A stretch of 64,000 nt of DNA from Pomphorhynchus laevis (taxonomy: Eukaryota; Acanthocephala; Palaeacanthocephala; Echinorhynchida; Pomphorhynchidae): the NCBI GenBank assembly GCA_012934845.2, contig WNNJ02003589.1:124001-188000 (forward strand), read 5' to 3'. Position 1 is the first letter of the stretch, and every line of letters starts with the position of its first letter. Positions 24,413 through 36,839 of this stretch are shown one piece after another. The notes under the pieces were generated by a model. The model saw nothing but the letters and a program-made list of their open reading frames with translations. It searched no databases and was not told the origin of the DNA. Made by a program: the position numbers and the translations under genes.

Positions 24413-24515
24413 TACCAAGTAACTACGTATTTGATAAGTCAAATTGTACCTAGTAACTACGTATTTGACAAGTCAAATTGTACCTAATAACTACGTAGTT
24501 ACTGTACCAAGTAAT
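24413..24515. repeat. 34-bp tandem repeat, about three copies
   Basis: The unit TACCAAGTAACTACGTATTT plus GATAAGTCAAATTG starts near 24413, 24447 and 24481. The last copy ends in a small palindrome, AACTACGTAGTT. Confidence 0.8.
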
Positions 24516-24794
24516 ACGAGTAAGATCATCACATCAATGCGATCCTTTTTGGATATATGTATTTATAACTATTTGGCACCAACATACTCCTGCAAAAAAA
24601 CCGTCGAGTTTTTTATATATCATCACAATTGAAAATAAGCAAAGCACAATGAACATATTGCCGAAAGAGATACTTTCTTTCCTCTTATATTTACAACATC
24701 ATGTGATATCGGACCATAGATAAAATATTAAAATGGATCGCTGCAAAATCTGATGAGCGTAATAAGCTTACATACAGTGAATGTATTCATAGGC

Positions 24795-24990
24795 TTCGAT
24801 CAAATCAGATCTGCTAACTAAGTCTTCGTATTTTATACTATATATATTAATAAAATAATAATAAATAACTATAAAGAATTTTATAGAATTTATATTTATA
24901 TCAAGTCAAAATTTTAAATTAAAGTCAATTTTTATAAATCGAATAATAAATAAAAGACGGAGTATAGTCGAACAAACTGAATTTATTTTC
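24795..24990 (-). repeat. PLE 3' tail repeat (partial)
   Basis: Minus-oriented. 'CAGATCTGCTAACTAAGTCT' at about 24806 is followed by the A+T-rich block and 'AAAGTCAATTTTTATAAATC' at 24915-24940. Confidence 0.55.
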
Positions 24991-25134
24991 GTAATGAGAG
25001 TTTTAATTTTTGTAATTCGTACTCATATCTAGGAATTTATTTAAAATCTAGGTGGTCATTAGGTCAAAGAAAATATGAAAAAATTGCAGCTGCTTCATCT
25101 AAAAACTACGATACTTATCTTTTGAAGGAGATAT

Positions 25135-26035
25135 AATTATAATACATATAATTATTAGAAGAAACTAAGATTAGAGGTCATCAGGAAGAAGTGCTATATT
25201 ATCAGGCTTTGAATACTTTTTAAATAATTAAATAATTATAAATAGTGCATAAATTATAAAAGATTTTATACTATTCATATTAAGTTAAAATTTGAAATTG
25301 GAATATAACATAAATATCAATTGTTATGCATTGAATAATATATAAAGGACGATGTATCCAAATAAGGATTAGAGGTTATCAGGAGTATCTGGTATGCTAT
25401 CAAGTTTCGCAAACTATATGTCAACCCATTATAGCTGTGTGACCAAATACATGCTAATGGCGTATTTCCTAAGATAAAATCCAATTATCTAGAATTTTTC
25501 AAAAATAAAGTCTATTATTTATTATCCATCCGTAAAATTTTTTCGTTTAAGATTTTAAATTTATTCTTTATATTATTGTGTTGATTTATATATTTTACTA
25601 TTTTCTGCTTGATGTTATTTTTATAGTAACCTAGTTTAAAATATGTATCTATTAAATTATTTAAATGATTTTGAAGAAAGCTAATATCATTACATATTGT
25701 TGCAATTCTTAAAATTTCATTATTTAATGTATTATATTTTATATTATATGGTATGCATGAATGCTCATGCAAAAATATGTTTCTTGTAAATTTAAATATG
25801 TCATCTTTACGATATAAATTAAAAGTAGTTTTATTTATGTTAATTTAATGTTCATATCTAGATATACACCTTCTTTATCATTAATATTGGTCTATTAAGA
25901 ATGATGCTACATGGATAAATTTGTTCACGTATTGGATAAAAATTATTAGAATTAAATACACATAAATCATTATATAATCATCATTACACATCAATATATC
26001 GAAACATATATTTCATATAAAATTTAGATTTATTT
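25135..26035 (-). mobile_element. Penelope-like element copy 3 (RT C-terminal part plus 3' tail)
   Basis: Minus frame 25772-25515 reads 'MHEHSCIPYNIKYNTL', 'ILRIATICNDISFLQNHL', 'LIDTYFKLGYYKNN', the C-terminal helices seen in PLE 1 and 4. DNA matching the YIDD region continues to about 26035. The tail repeat follows at 25500-25135. The 5' two thirds are missing. Confidence 0.75.
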
Positions 26036-26039
26036 TTTA

Positions 26040-27640
26040 TTTTTATTTATTATTATATCACATTAATTATTATAATTTTTGATATTTATAACTACGTTAT
26101 TATTTATTAATAGTTAATAATATTTGATTTAATTGTTTTACTATTTTAAACAATCAATAAATTATATTTTATGTAACTCTGTATTACCAAAGGTCAGTGA
26201 ATACAAGTCATTAAATATAAATATAAGTCAATAATTATCTTAATCAAATATAATATTCAAGAATATAAATATGCTCGAATAGGCTAAAAATAGATGTATT
26301 TAGTTTTTGTTTCATATAGAAGGATAGCATTATGATTGTTTTAATAGGAATTTATTTATTTATTAATTTTATGATATCTCAAATGTCTCAAATAGTTTTA
26401 TGTTTTGCAAATTCACTAATTTGATTTTTCGATCAATATATCATATGTATCTCAAAAAATAGCATGTATGACAATAACATGTGATAACAATCAACCGATT
26501 TCTGAAACTCTTTAGCCTAGAAATAACAGCGAGTCGAGTTGCAAAAACTTCGAAAAATTATGAATGTTCGTTTAACGTCACATCCTATAAAAAGTACATT
26601 CGGTCGTAGACATTGAAATGCAAATCGCACAATGTGAATAAAAATTTTGTGAATCAAATTAAATATTAACATTATTAATAATGGATTCATTTGAGGGTAG
26701 CTAATGTTGAATTGAATAATAATATTGGAGAGACTAAAAGATAAGTTATTATTACAACACAAAGCTTTAGCCACAAGAGCTCTTTTGTCTGCTCATCGAT
26801 AACTGAACTACAGTAAAATGTGCATGACAAAAAAGTAAAATTAAAATAATGGTTATCACCTAATCATAATTACTTATGATTTGGTGATAATTGCAATATC
26901 TGATCAACTAATAGTTTTGCACTGTATTTCGCAGATAATATGATATTTAATAATATAAAATTTTACAAACTAATTGCAAATATTGATTGATTAATTATTT
27001 CTTTTTGAAATTTCGATAATTTGATATCAATTTTTTCATCATTAGTATTCTTGAGAATAAAAGTTACTATTCTCAAATCAAATCAAGTAAGTGAGTCTAA
27101 GTTATTAAATTATTTATAAAAAATTAAATAATAAAATTTGAGAATCAAAGATAACCAAAAAAGTTTAAAGAATATGTCAATTCAAGATACTTTGAAAAGA
27201 TCACAGACTTCATAGTATTTACTCTAAATACAAATAACGAGAATAAAATTTAAAAATAACTTTTCATTTTATAGCATTTAAACGTATAACCATGGGGAAA
27301 ATTTTTGAAAAATCAAAATAACAAATTTTAAGAGCAACAAATTATAAATTTACAAATAAAAGATCAAGTAAAACGATAGATTATACATTCTCTTAAAATA
27401 ATATTACATAATAATATTAATAATATCAAATAATAATATTAATAATATTTTAAATTATTATGTCCATATCGATTTGAAAAATCAAAACAAAGAAAATTAT
27501 ATTATTTTAAAAGCAACACATTTTAATGATTAATTATTAATTATTATAAACTATAATTAATTATTATTTTCACCTTATTAATTATAAATACAAATTTTAA
27601 TATTTTTAATTATTAAATAAATATAAATTATAAATTGTCT
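26040..27640. other. A+T-rich intergenic DNA
   Basis: No gene recognised. The minus frame 26774-26517 has no motif and looks like a chance ORF. Confidence 0.4.
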
Positions 27641-28160
27641 TGACATTAATACTTACAAGATAATACATACAAGATAATATATAATATACAAATAACAATA
27701 AACTGATTTAATCGCAACGAATCAATATATAACACAATTTTAATAAGTTTATAATTGAAGCTTTTCTTGTAGCAGACTTGGTAGTCAGCCTTCTGGCGAA
27801 CCTTTCTGACGAGTCCTACTATTATGTGGTGGAGAAAGTTTGTCAATATGCGCGGGGCCATGTACGAGTAATGATCGTTTTGACTGATCGAAGTTATTTA
27901 AACTGTTCTTGGATGATTTCATTGTCTTATAATTAATCGACAATTTACATGGTTCAATTGATATAACTGAATATGGCGTTTCTCCGTTATTCAAAGATTT
28001 GGATTGAAACTTGTCTTAAGCGGGTAACAGGCCTTCAACAGCGTCTGAATCGTCATTAGCACATTTGGTATATCGCGTAATAGGTGCATTACAGCATCGG
28101 TATGTAGATTATACTGACACGTTCTTGTTTATACTAGCGTCTTGCTCGAATAGGCGTTCC
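27641..28160. other. Mixed region, short frames without recognised homology
   Basis: A somewhat G+C-richer stretch. The minus frame 27994-27785 (69 residues, Ser/Lys/Asn-rich) and plus frame 28065-28286 have no recognised domain. It may be flanking debris of the retroelement at 28165-28605. Confidence 0.3.
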
Positions 28161-28164
28161 TCAG

Positions 28165-28605
28165 GTTCACATGTTTCATGTTGGATGTGGTCAAGTGCCA
28201 ATATTGGAAGCCGATCGAGTGAAACTAGCTTGGCTTTTGAGGTGCCCGCATTAGCGCGATCGAGATGCGCTGATATAATCGTGTGACCGTCATAGAGTTA
28301 TCCATTCCGCTTGTACTGTTCATATTGTTCCCAACTTACTTGATCACCCTGTTTCCTTCGTCGTTCCATCCACCAAAGATCTCAACTACGGCGGCTGAAA
28401 ACATGTACCCCGCATCTTCGACTCTGTTCCTATATTTCCTATCCTTTACATTGACAGCGTACGACGTGGCAGCGGCGAGTTGTACGATGGCGGCGAGTTG
28501 TACGTTGGCGGCGAAATGACGGTATTCGACTTGTTGTGGGTGGGTGACTGCCAAAAAAAACAAATCGACTGATAAAATAACAATCGACTGATTACAATTA
28601 TACAT
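28165..28605 (-). mobile_element. Retroelement C-terminal fragment (minus strand)
   Basis: The minus frame reads 'NVKDRKYRNRVEDAGYMFS', 'AAVVEIFGGWNDEGNRVIK' and, beyond, 'MTVTRLYQRISIALMRA'. The pattern F-x-P/A-x-V-x-E-x-x-G...Q-R-I-S-I-A-L closes the polyprotein of a family of animal RT elements. The 5' side is cut at about 28605, just before the plus-strand element at 28633. A short Gln-Leu-Ala-Ala duplication is visible near 28490. It is broken and dead; the clade is unknown. Confidence 0.45.
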
Positions 28606-28632
28606 TCAATCGACAACGAAGATCAATTAATC

Positions 28633-31600
28633 TTGTTCACTAATAATATGGATCGCAGAAAGTCATTGACACATGCCCCTTGTTCTACGTGCTATGAACC
28701 GGCAGCGAATTGCAAATTTTGCCGATATGCCAAGGCGAACACTTCTTGCATCAACTGCAAGGCACTCAATTGTTGCAACCGCTTGATGACAGTAAACGAC
28801 GTTCAAGGCCACACTGACTCGCAATCAGTCCCTGAAGAGATAATGCCGGAGCATCCTGTAAAAATTACGTTGATTTTTAAATCATCGAATCTTCTTAGAA
28901 TGCGTCAGAGATATTCATTAATGCCGAATCCAGAAGTAAGGTTACACGCGCGAGTTCAATCAATGACATTTGAGACCGTGTAATACGCTGGAATCCTAAT
29001 CTCATGTGATCACTGCGCTATGCCGAATCCAAGCGTTTCATAACCGAGCTCGAATATTCTGTGTCTGGACAGGAGTCATTCAGTAAGGCAATGGTCATAG
29101 GTCATCTCATTCTACAACGCGATATTCGGACTTTTTAACAAATCACCCAAATAAAAGCTGGTACGGAGGATGAACGCATGTCGCAATCAAGATTACTGCA
29201 CTCTATTCACAGAAGCGTACACATTACAACAATTATGCTGCAGTAGAAAAACGCTCAAAGTCCAGCTAGACTGGTGCAAGACCTTTATCAACCTCGCCAT
29301 AAGTCAGGGTTTAGGTGCGGCGATGCACCATTTAGAAAGCGAAGTTTCAGAGGGGAAACGATTGGACCTCGGTGATGTGATAGGCACAAAGTCTGTGCGC
29401 AAATTACTGTCCGACAAACATCCCATGTCGGCAGCACTCGATAGTTCAGACTCTAATTTGTCATGTGACGTTTCGAATGCGAGCTGTCATCCAGTAATCT
29501 TTGACGTGATCAGTAGCGAGCTGATAGTTCAAATGGCAAACTGTGTAACAGATGGTGCCGGTCCTTCGGGATTCGATGGTCAATCCTTGACTCACATGCT
29601 TACAAAGTTCGAGAGGGAGTCGGCAGAACTGACTAAATCACACGCCATATTCACTGGGTCACTAGCCACTGAACACATCCCTGACAATGTTATCAGTGCA
29701 CTTTCTACATGCAGGCTCACAGCGCTGACTAAAAAGTCTGGCATTAGACCAATCAGAATCTTCGATGTCAGCAGGAGGATAATGATATAGTCATTCTGTC
29801 GACAGTCTCTTATGATATCCAGCAGGTGTGCGGACGTATTCAAATTTGTGCAGGTCAACGAGCAGGGGTAAAATGCGTGACGTAGGCAGTATGCAACGAA
29901 CTTAAACAATCCTACCATAAACCTTCTCTAGATTGATGCTGACATTACTTTCAACAGAATCAACGGAAGAGCTGCTATCCGCAATATAGATCGCAATTCC
30001 CTGCATTATCAAAGGTAATGCACAACTTTACGACGATCCCTCTAACCTGGCAATCGGTGACGAGCTGATTCAATCCCAGAAGAATTTTACACAAAGAGAT
30101 GTATTCTATATTCCAGTTCGCGATTGCGATACTACCGCACATTACCACGTGATGATAACGTTTCCTGACGTCTAACAGTTCTGGAATGCTGATGATGGCA
30201 ATATGTTCGGCACACTGAGTGACTCGATAGTTCAGACTCTAATTTGTCATGTAACGTTCCGAACGCGAGCTGTCCTTCAGTAATCTTTGACGTGATCAGT
30301 AGCTAGGTGATAGTTCAAATAGCAAAACGTGTAACAGGTGGTGCCGGTCCTTCGGAATTCGATTGTCAATCCTGGACTCACAAGCTTACAAAGTTCGAGA
30401 GGGAGTCGGTAGAACTGGCTGAATCACACGCCATATTCACTAGGGCACTGCTTACCGAACACATCCCTAACGACGTTACCAGTGCATTGTCTACATACAG
30501 GCTCACAGTGCTGACGAAAAAGTCTGGCAGTAGACCAATGAGAATCTTCGATGTCAGCAGGAGGATAACGATGAAGTCATTTTGTCGATAGTGTCAAATG
30601 ATATCCAGCAGGTGTGCGGACATATTCAAATGTGTGCAGGTCAACGAGCAGGAGTAAAGTGCGTGACGCGGGCGGTATGCAACGAACTTAAACAACCTCA
30701 CCATAGTTCTTCTCTAGATTGATGCTGACATTACTTTCAACAGAATCAACGGAAAAGCTGCTATCCGCAATATAGATCGCAATTCCCTGCATTATCAAAG
30801 GTAATGCACAACTTTACGACGATCCCTCTAACCTGGCAATCGGTGACGAGCTGATTCAATCCCAGAAGAATTTTACACAAAGAGATGTATTCTATATTCC
30901 AGTTCGCGATTGCGATACTACCGCACATTACCACGTGATGATAACGTTTCCTGACGTCTAACAGTTCTGGTATGCTGATGATGGCAATACGATCGTAACA
31001 CTAAGTGGCATCAGGGGTGTTTTCGATTTTTGTGTAACATAGGGCCAGTTTTTTAGGATTCTATATAAATCCCAAGAAATGTAGGTTATACAATTCTACA
31101 TCAAATACAGCACATATATCAACTTTTTTGTATAACTGAGGTAGAAATCGGTAAATATGAAACGATCAGCCTTGACACTCCTGTTGGAGATCGTCCCTAT
31201 CTTCTAAATTCCATCGAGACAAAAGTATAGAAATTCTGCACAGTCAACGAGGGACTAGCTGAAGTTGGAGCGCTGAACACACATATCGCACATATTGTTT
31301 CATACAATCACTGCAACACAAGTAGGATCATACGCTTCGGACGGCTCAGTGCTCGCTAGATTAGTTCAGCCCTCTTCAGAGTACAGTACACAAAGCGTTT
31401 GACGATCCTCGTCGATAGATGACTCTCGCTGATCATTGTGGCACATCATCTCATTACCTATGCATTGCGGCGGTCTCCGAGTAATGGATACATGTCGGAT
31501 CGTTGAAGAAGAATACAAAAGCTCGTTAATGTTATGCGATCCATATTTGCAAGGGATGCAAGGGACCGAATTGAGGCCAAACAATACTTACGATCTACCA

Positions 31601-32170
31601 CATTGCGCAAACAAAAACAGGCTAGCAACAAGACAATCATGGTTTAACATGTCTCAGCATACGACGAAAATATGCATAAAACAATCGACTATTTAACGGT
31701 GAAGGGAAGATCCTCGCGGCTATCTGCATTCCCAAATATAAATCAACAGAATCGACGACGCAACGTTTTGCGATGCCATCGCTGAGCGATGTGTATCGGC
31801 CGAACCTATGTTGATACGTATCGACAATTGACCTTGACGAACGGCTGGACATAGCATGCTGAGGATCATACAATAGCCTTTCGGAGCGAGCTCTATTCGA
31901 CAACTGCGTTTTCAACGCATTCGATCCGTCTAACCTCAGCAGATCCACAAGCTCATGCTTCGAATACCACGAGCAGCGTAAGTGCTCAGAATACCAAGAG
32001 GCATCTCGTGGAAAGAGAGAGCAAATTCATCCGCGATCGTATTATCATGTTAAGGCGAAGAGGGAAAGTTTGCTTCGAGGCTTTTACAACGCCTCACTTA
32101 CAAGCTCGATGCAAAGAAGATCACCACATATGCTCACGAGATAACACTTTAGCATATTCTGTCGAAAGTG
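28633..32170 (+). mobile_element. Decayed full-span RT element (same family as 14040-15663), with internal tandem duplication
   Basis: The order of blocks is Cys-rich start ('CSTCYEPAANCKFCRYAK', 28680), then 'HPVIFDVISSELIVQMANC', 'AGPSGFDGQSLTHML' and 'CRLTALTKKSGIRPIRIFD' (RT fingers) at 29490-29770. These are followed by 'IDADITFNRINGRAA' (motif A) near 29930 and 'FWYADDGN' (motif C) near 30970. Then come 'TPVGDRPYLLNSIETKV' near 31180, 'LPMHCGGLRVMD' near 31455 and a C-terminal region to about 32170. These match, in order, the RT family represented at 14.0 and 2.8 kb. The copy is broken many times and contains a 787-bp tandem duplication (separate entry). Confidence 0.65.
29436..31010 (+). 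repeat. 787-bp tandem duplication inside the RT element
   Basis: ACTCGATAGTTCAGACTCTA starts at 29436 and recurs at 30224; ACAGTTCTGG occurs at 30175 and 30961. The first half of the two copies differs at many sites. The second half (about 29930-30175 against 30716-30961) is almost identical by eye. Confidence 0.85.
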
Positions 32171-32209
32171 AAAATTATAAAACTTGCTATTTTATGCATT
32201 TAAATTAAT

Positions 32210-33360
32210 TATTAATTATTGTTAATTATCAATTTAATTATCACTATAATTTAATTATCACTAATTTTTTGTTTGCCCGTAAATAAAATAACGAATAGGA
32301 CACCAGGAATAAAAGCTAGTTTATAATCTTTAATATTTATATATTGTAGCATCTGTATAATCTTTTTTATAATTATATTTTATTTATTATGATTTTATTA
32401 TATTTATTTAATATTATGTATTTAATGTTTTAAATAATTTATTGATTTTATTTTAAATATTATTAATGGTGTAAGTATATATCCAAAATCAGCTTAGAAT
32501 TGCATTCTGTGCTTATTGCATACTTCCAAATAAGTTTTAACGGTATAGAATGCATACTCACACTGGTTTTTGCACACGTATGTAAACTTTGAATTCGTTT
32601 GATACTGCCGATTAAACAATTTGCTAATGATGCTTGTACTATTAAACAGTTCACTTTAAAAGTCATTAATCAAACGAATAACTTTTTGTAATTATTTAGT
32701 GTCTGCGGCGCTGTTAACGCTTATCTTCAATTAGATTCAGTAAATATAAGCCTGTGTGAATCAGAAACAAAAACGCGAATCAAAATGCTTTATTTTTCGC
32801 TCTGTAGTGCCTTTGTGTAACTGATAAAATTGCGATCTCGATATCATCAGCTTTTTTATGTACATGACGTGAACACAATGACATTTGCTAATTAAATAAA
32901 GACATGCGGTAATTGTGACGGGTTCAGTACTTATCAATGTGATGTTGATAAATTAGTATTTTAGATATGAGTTAAACAGGTTATTTTTTCACAAAGACTG
33001 AAAGAAATCTGCTTGTAATATGATGGGCTTAAATATTTCTATGCTAACGTTTCGCTAGACTAAATGATAAGAAATTTTTTTCGAATTTTAGAATGCAAAC
33101 GTTAAAACCCTAAGTTGCTAAACGTTCTTTTGTTAAAAAGCAACAGATTTTTTAAAATTAATATTTTTAATCGATTTTTAAAATTTGAATTTTGAAGCCT
33201 ATTATATTTCTGATATAATCGGTATCATATATTGATAAATATACATTCAAAAAGATCTGTTAAAATTTATTTTTAATGAGAAATCGAATGAAATAATAAA
33301 AATCGACTTTATTATGCAATGCATTAGGTGACAAAAAGCAATTTAATATTTTGTAATTTA
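32210..33360. other. A+T-rich intergenic DNA
   Basis: No gene recognised. The minus frame 32666-32463 lacks motifs. Mixed-composition DNA at 32700-32960 contains nothing I could name. Confidence 0.4.
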
Positions 33361-33365
33361 ATATT

Positions 33366-34052
33366 AATTAAATTATAAATATAGAGAAATAAGAAACAAA
33401 CAGAAGAATATTACAACATGCATCGAGTATCGAAGCAACAAACTTATAAAAGGTAATTTTGATACATTTTTTAATTTTAAATTATTAACAAAACAGGAGC
33501 AAACCAAAATGAAATATATTGACAAATACATTGCTCAAAAGATAGCAAATGTAACAAATAGTTATATTTTTAATATTTCAACAGAAAGATTTTAATCTAA
33601 AGAACCAAATTATCATTAAATTTTCATTCAAATGATTTACAAATTAAATTATAAATATAGAGAAATAAGAAACAAACAGAAGAATATTACAACATGCATC
33701 GAGTATCGAAGCAACAAACTTATAAAAGGTAATTTTGATACATTTTTTTAATTTTAAATTATTAACAAAACAGGAGCTAACCAAAATGAAATATTGTTTT
33801 GAATAATTAAATTTATTTTTTATTTATTAACTATTTATCATAAAAACGCAATTTTATCATAAACTACAATTTTATCAATTGTAGTCTACAATTTTATTTA
33901 TAAAACAAGCAATACGTATATTGACAAATACATTACTCAATAAATAGCAAATGTAACGAATAGTTATATTTTTAATATTTCAACAGAAAAATTTTAATCT
34001 AAAGAACAAAATTATCATTAAATTTTCATTCAAATGATTTACAAATTAAAAA
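33366..34052. repeat. Direct tandem duplication (about 275 bp), second copy carrying a 130-bp insert
   Basis: AAATTATAAATATAGAGAAA begins both copies (33370 and 33645). Both run through CATGCATCGAGTATCGAAGC, ACAAAACAGGAGC and a shared CATTCAAATGATTTACAAAT end (33625, 34020). The second copy is interrupted at about 33801-33925 by DNA with a small hairpin (CAATTTTATCAATTG). Confidence 0.8.
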
Positions 34053-35345
34053 AGCTTAAAGAACTTTGTTTACATTGATATAATTTAATAATACTTATAT
34101 AATAATTATTTAATTAATTATTTATCGAATTAATTAAATCGTTTAATTCTCAGCAATTTTACCATGGATGACAATTTACTGAGCTTCTAAGGTCTTAAAA
34201 TCAAAAACATATAGAATATTAATAATGTTTTAAAATATAACATTATATATCATTATATAATATGATTATAATATAATATAATATAATATCACTATACAAT
34301 ATCATTATATTATTATAATAATGTTATACCACAGGAATAAATGCAAAAATAACAAAAAATTATAAAAAATAATATTCAGTAAAACATTTTCTCTGCCAAA
34401 TAACGAATTAAATGATATATAATAATATTTAAATATTATATATTAGATATTTTACTAAATTTTATATATATTGTAATAACAACAATATTATATTGTTTAT
34501 TCATTAATTTATTAATTTATCAGATATTGTGAAATAAATGATTTAGTGATCTAATTATCATAATATTCCCTAACAACTTTTTATTGCATTTTATATCATT
34601 TTATATCATTTTATTGCATTTTATATCATTTCTATCTAATGGTTAGTTGTATTTTGGTAATTTCCGGTTATGAGAATAATAACTGTAAATAAGATCAGTT
34701 CTTAAAATACAGTTGTTTGTCACAACTGTGATACTGTGCAATTTTCATTTCGCTAATTAAGACCAAACATGAATCAACAATTTAGCGAGCTCTGCATTAA
34801 TCAAATAATTAATAATAATTTATTTACTATATTTTTTCAATAAACTTTTGTATTTGATCTATTACTAATATGAAGTAATTATTAGTAATGATATATTAAT
34901 ATTAGTAAACTATTTTATTATTAATAATTTATTAAATTCGTGTCTGTTTTAATTCGACGGCTGTTTCTATTCTAATTGTTGATCAATTTAGTAACAGCTC
35001 AATTTTGTCGTTAGAGCCAGGTCCATGCATGAATAAGCGATTAATTTCATCCATTATCTCAATTATTTTGTTGAGGATTAACATATTACAAATTTATTTT
35101 TTATCTCGCCAATTGCATCATTAACAAAGTTCAAAGTTGATGAACTATGTAGTTCTGTTTGAGACTTAAAGTGTGTTTTAAATATTGTGCTATGCTTTGA
35201 GTCTTGAAATTAATAGCATTTTTAGCAAATTAATCAGAACAGTTAACTAAATATTTTTTAAATTAGAAATAATGATAATTATTAATAAAAATAATAAAAT
35301 GTTTTATATTAATAATTTATTTTATTAATATCGCTCCTGTACCTT
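34053..35345. other. A+T-rich intergenic DNA
   Basis: No gene recognised. Local ATTTTATATC tandem repeats lie at 34580-34630. Confidence 0.4.
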
Positions 35346-35349
35346 TGAT

Positions 35350-35690
35350 TTGTTAAAACAAATCCACTAAATCCAATCATCTCATACATCCACTCCTAAA
35401 AATCGGTTTCCGACATAGTTCACATGCTTCCCTTGTACTCTCTCAACGTTTTAAACTTCCTACCACTTCATATACTTGTCGTACCTATCCCAACCGCCCC
35501 CTTCTGATATTGTCCAACTAATTTTTATAAATATAAAAATCTAATATAAATTAGAAATCCACTAAATCCAATCATCTCAGACCTCCACTCCTAAAAATTG
35601 TTTTCCGACATGGCTCACATGCTTCCTTTGTACTCTCTCAACGTTTTAAACTTCCTACCACTTCATATACTTGTTGTACCCATCCATTAA
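35350..35690 (+). repeat. Two direct copies of a 130-bp C-rich segment, perhaps a LINE tail
   Basis: CCACTAAATCCAATCATCTC occurs at about 35367 and 35568, and both copies run through TCAACGTTTTAAACTTCCTA. One frame reads 'SLVLSQRFKLPTTSYT', which resembles the end of CR1-like ORF2, but the match is short. They are separated by A+T-rich DNA. Confidence 0.5.
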
Positions 35691-36147
35691 ATTTAAAATA
35701 ATGATAATACTATTCTAAAATACCAACAAGTTTATTCCTACTTGAAAGATTAATTGAATCAAAATAAATATTATTCGTCAAATAATGAATTAGATCAGCT
35801 GACAAAGTTCACTTATTTTAGTAAATTAAAAATAATTATAAATAAAATAAATAAAAGTATAAGATTATTGATAAAATTATAAATAATAAATAATATAAGA
35901 TTTTATATGATTTATGGCTAAAGGAAGTCAAAATTTTTAATAACATTTATTTTTTATGATATTATTATATTATTATATTAAATAAGTAATGTATCTATTA
36001 CTGTGAAGTGTAATTATAAAGTATAACCGCGGCATAAAATAGTTCAAGGTATATTCGCACATGATCTAATTAAAATAAGATATAAGTTATTATAAATCTA
36101 ACAATATCGTGATTTTAAATAGTTGATAATTATCCATCATTAATAAA

Positions 36148-36388
36148 TAATTATTGGAGCTGGATCAAAGAAAAGAGTTTTTTTTTGATATTTTGTAAAC
36201 TTCTGTTAGCATCTTTAGAAAATTACCTGAAGTAATATTATATTACCTGTAATATAATATAATGCTATTATATTATTATATTTATATTAGAAATGTTAAG
36301 TAATATTTATATTACCTGTAATTTTCTGAAGATGCTAACAGAAATATCAGCAAAAATTCCTCTTTTCTTTGATTCAGCTCCAATAATT
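36148..36388. mobile_element. Fold-back (MITE-like) element, family F
   Basis: The two arms of roughly 80 bp are inverted copies: AATTATTGGAGCTGGATCAA at the left, TTGATTCAGCTCCAATAATT at the right. The inner arm words are TGTTAGCATC and GATGCTAACA. There is no ORF. Similar elements lie at 57949-58200 and, as a half, 59881-59985. This fits a non-autonomous DNA transposon, probably moved by a transposase elsewhere. Confidence 0.75.
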
Positions 36389-36419
36389 AAATATCGTGAT
36401 TTGTAAACAATTTGTAAAG

Positions 36420-36496
36420 TTGTAAACAATTTGTAAATTGTTTACAAATTACAAATTACAATCCGGTCTGATATATGGAATATATCAGACCGGATT
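36420..36496. repeat. Pair of adjacent hairpins
   Basis: Arms TTGTAAACAA (36420-36429) and TTGTTTACAA (36438-36447), then AATCCGGTCTGATATAT (36460-36476) and its exact inverse (36480-36496) around a 3-nt loop. The second arm is far more G+C-rich than its surroundings. Confidence 0.9.
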
Positions 36497-36499
36497 ATT

Positions 36500-36830
36500 T
36501 TTTGTTATTATAAAATATAATCTTTCCAAATTTAATCTTTGATGCCTTTTAGCATTTATTATTAATTAGCTTATCAAAGAAACAATTAGATTTACTATAT
36601 AAGGAATTATTAAGTTTATTTTTATCATTATTATTTAATCTGTATTTATACTCTTTTGATAGTACTTTTTAATTCTCAATTTTTATATTAATTCTAGATA
36701 AAAGGTACCTAAATCTTCATTTATTTTATCATATTAAGACTTTCGCAATTGCATTTTGTTTCTAGAATGTTTCTTATGACAAATTGATTTCAATTCTTTA
36801 TTATAATTACAAATTTTTCGTCCTAGTGAC
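36500..36830 (-). mobile_element. Possible PLE 5' coding fragment
   Basis: Minus-strand frames contain 'ASKIKFGKIIF' next to 'FFDKLINNK', resembling 'TSKIKIWKDYIFDKIKNK' just upstream of the first Met of PLE 1. The stretch has several breaks, and only one short block aligns well. Confidence 0.4.
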
Positions 36831-36839
36831 GGTATCAGT

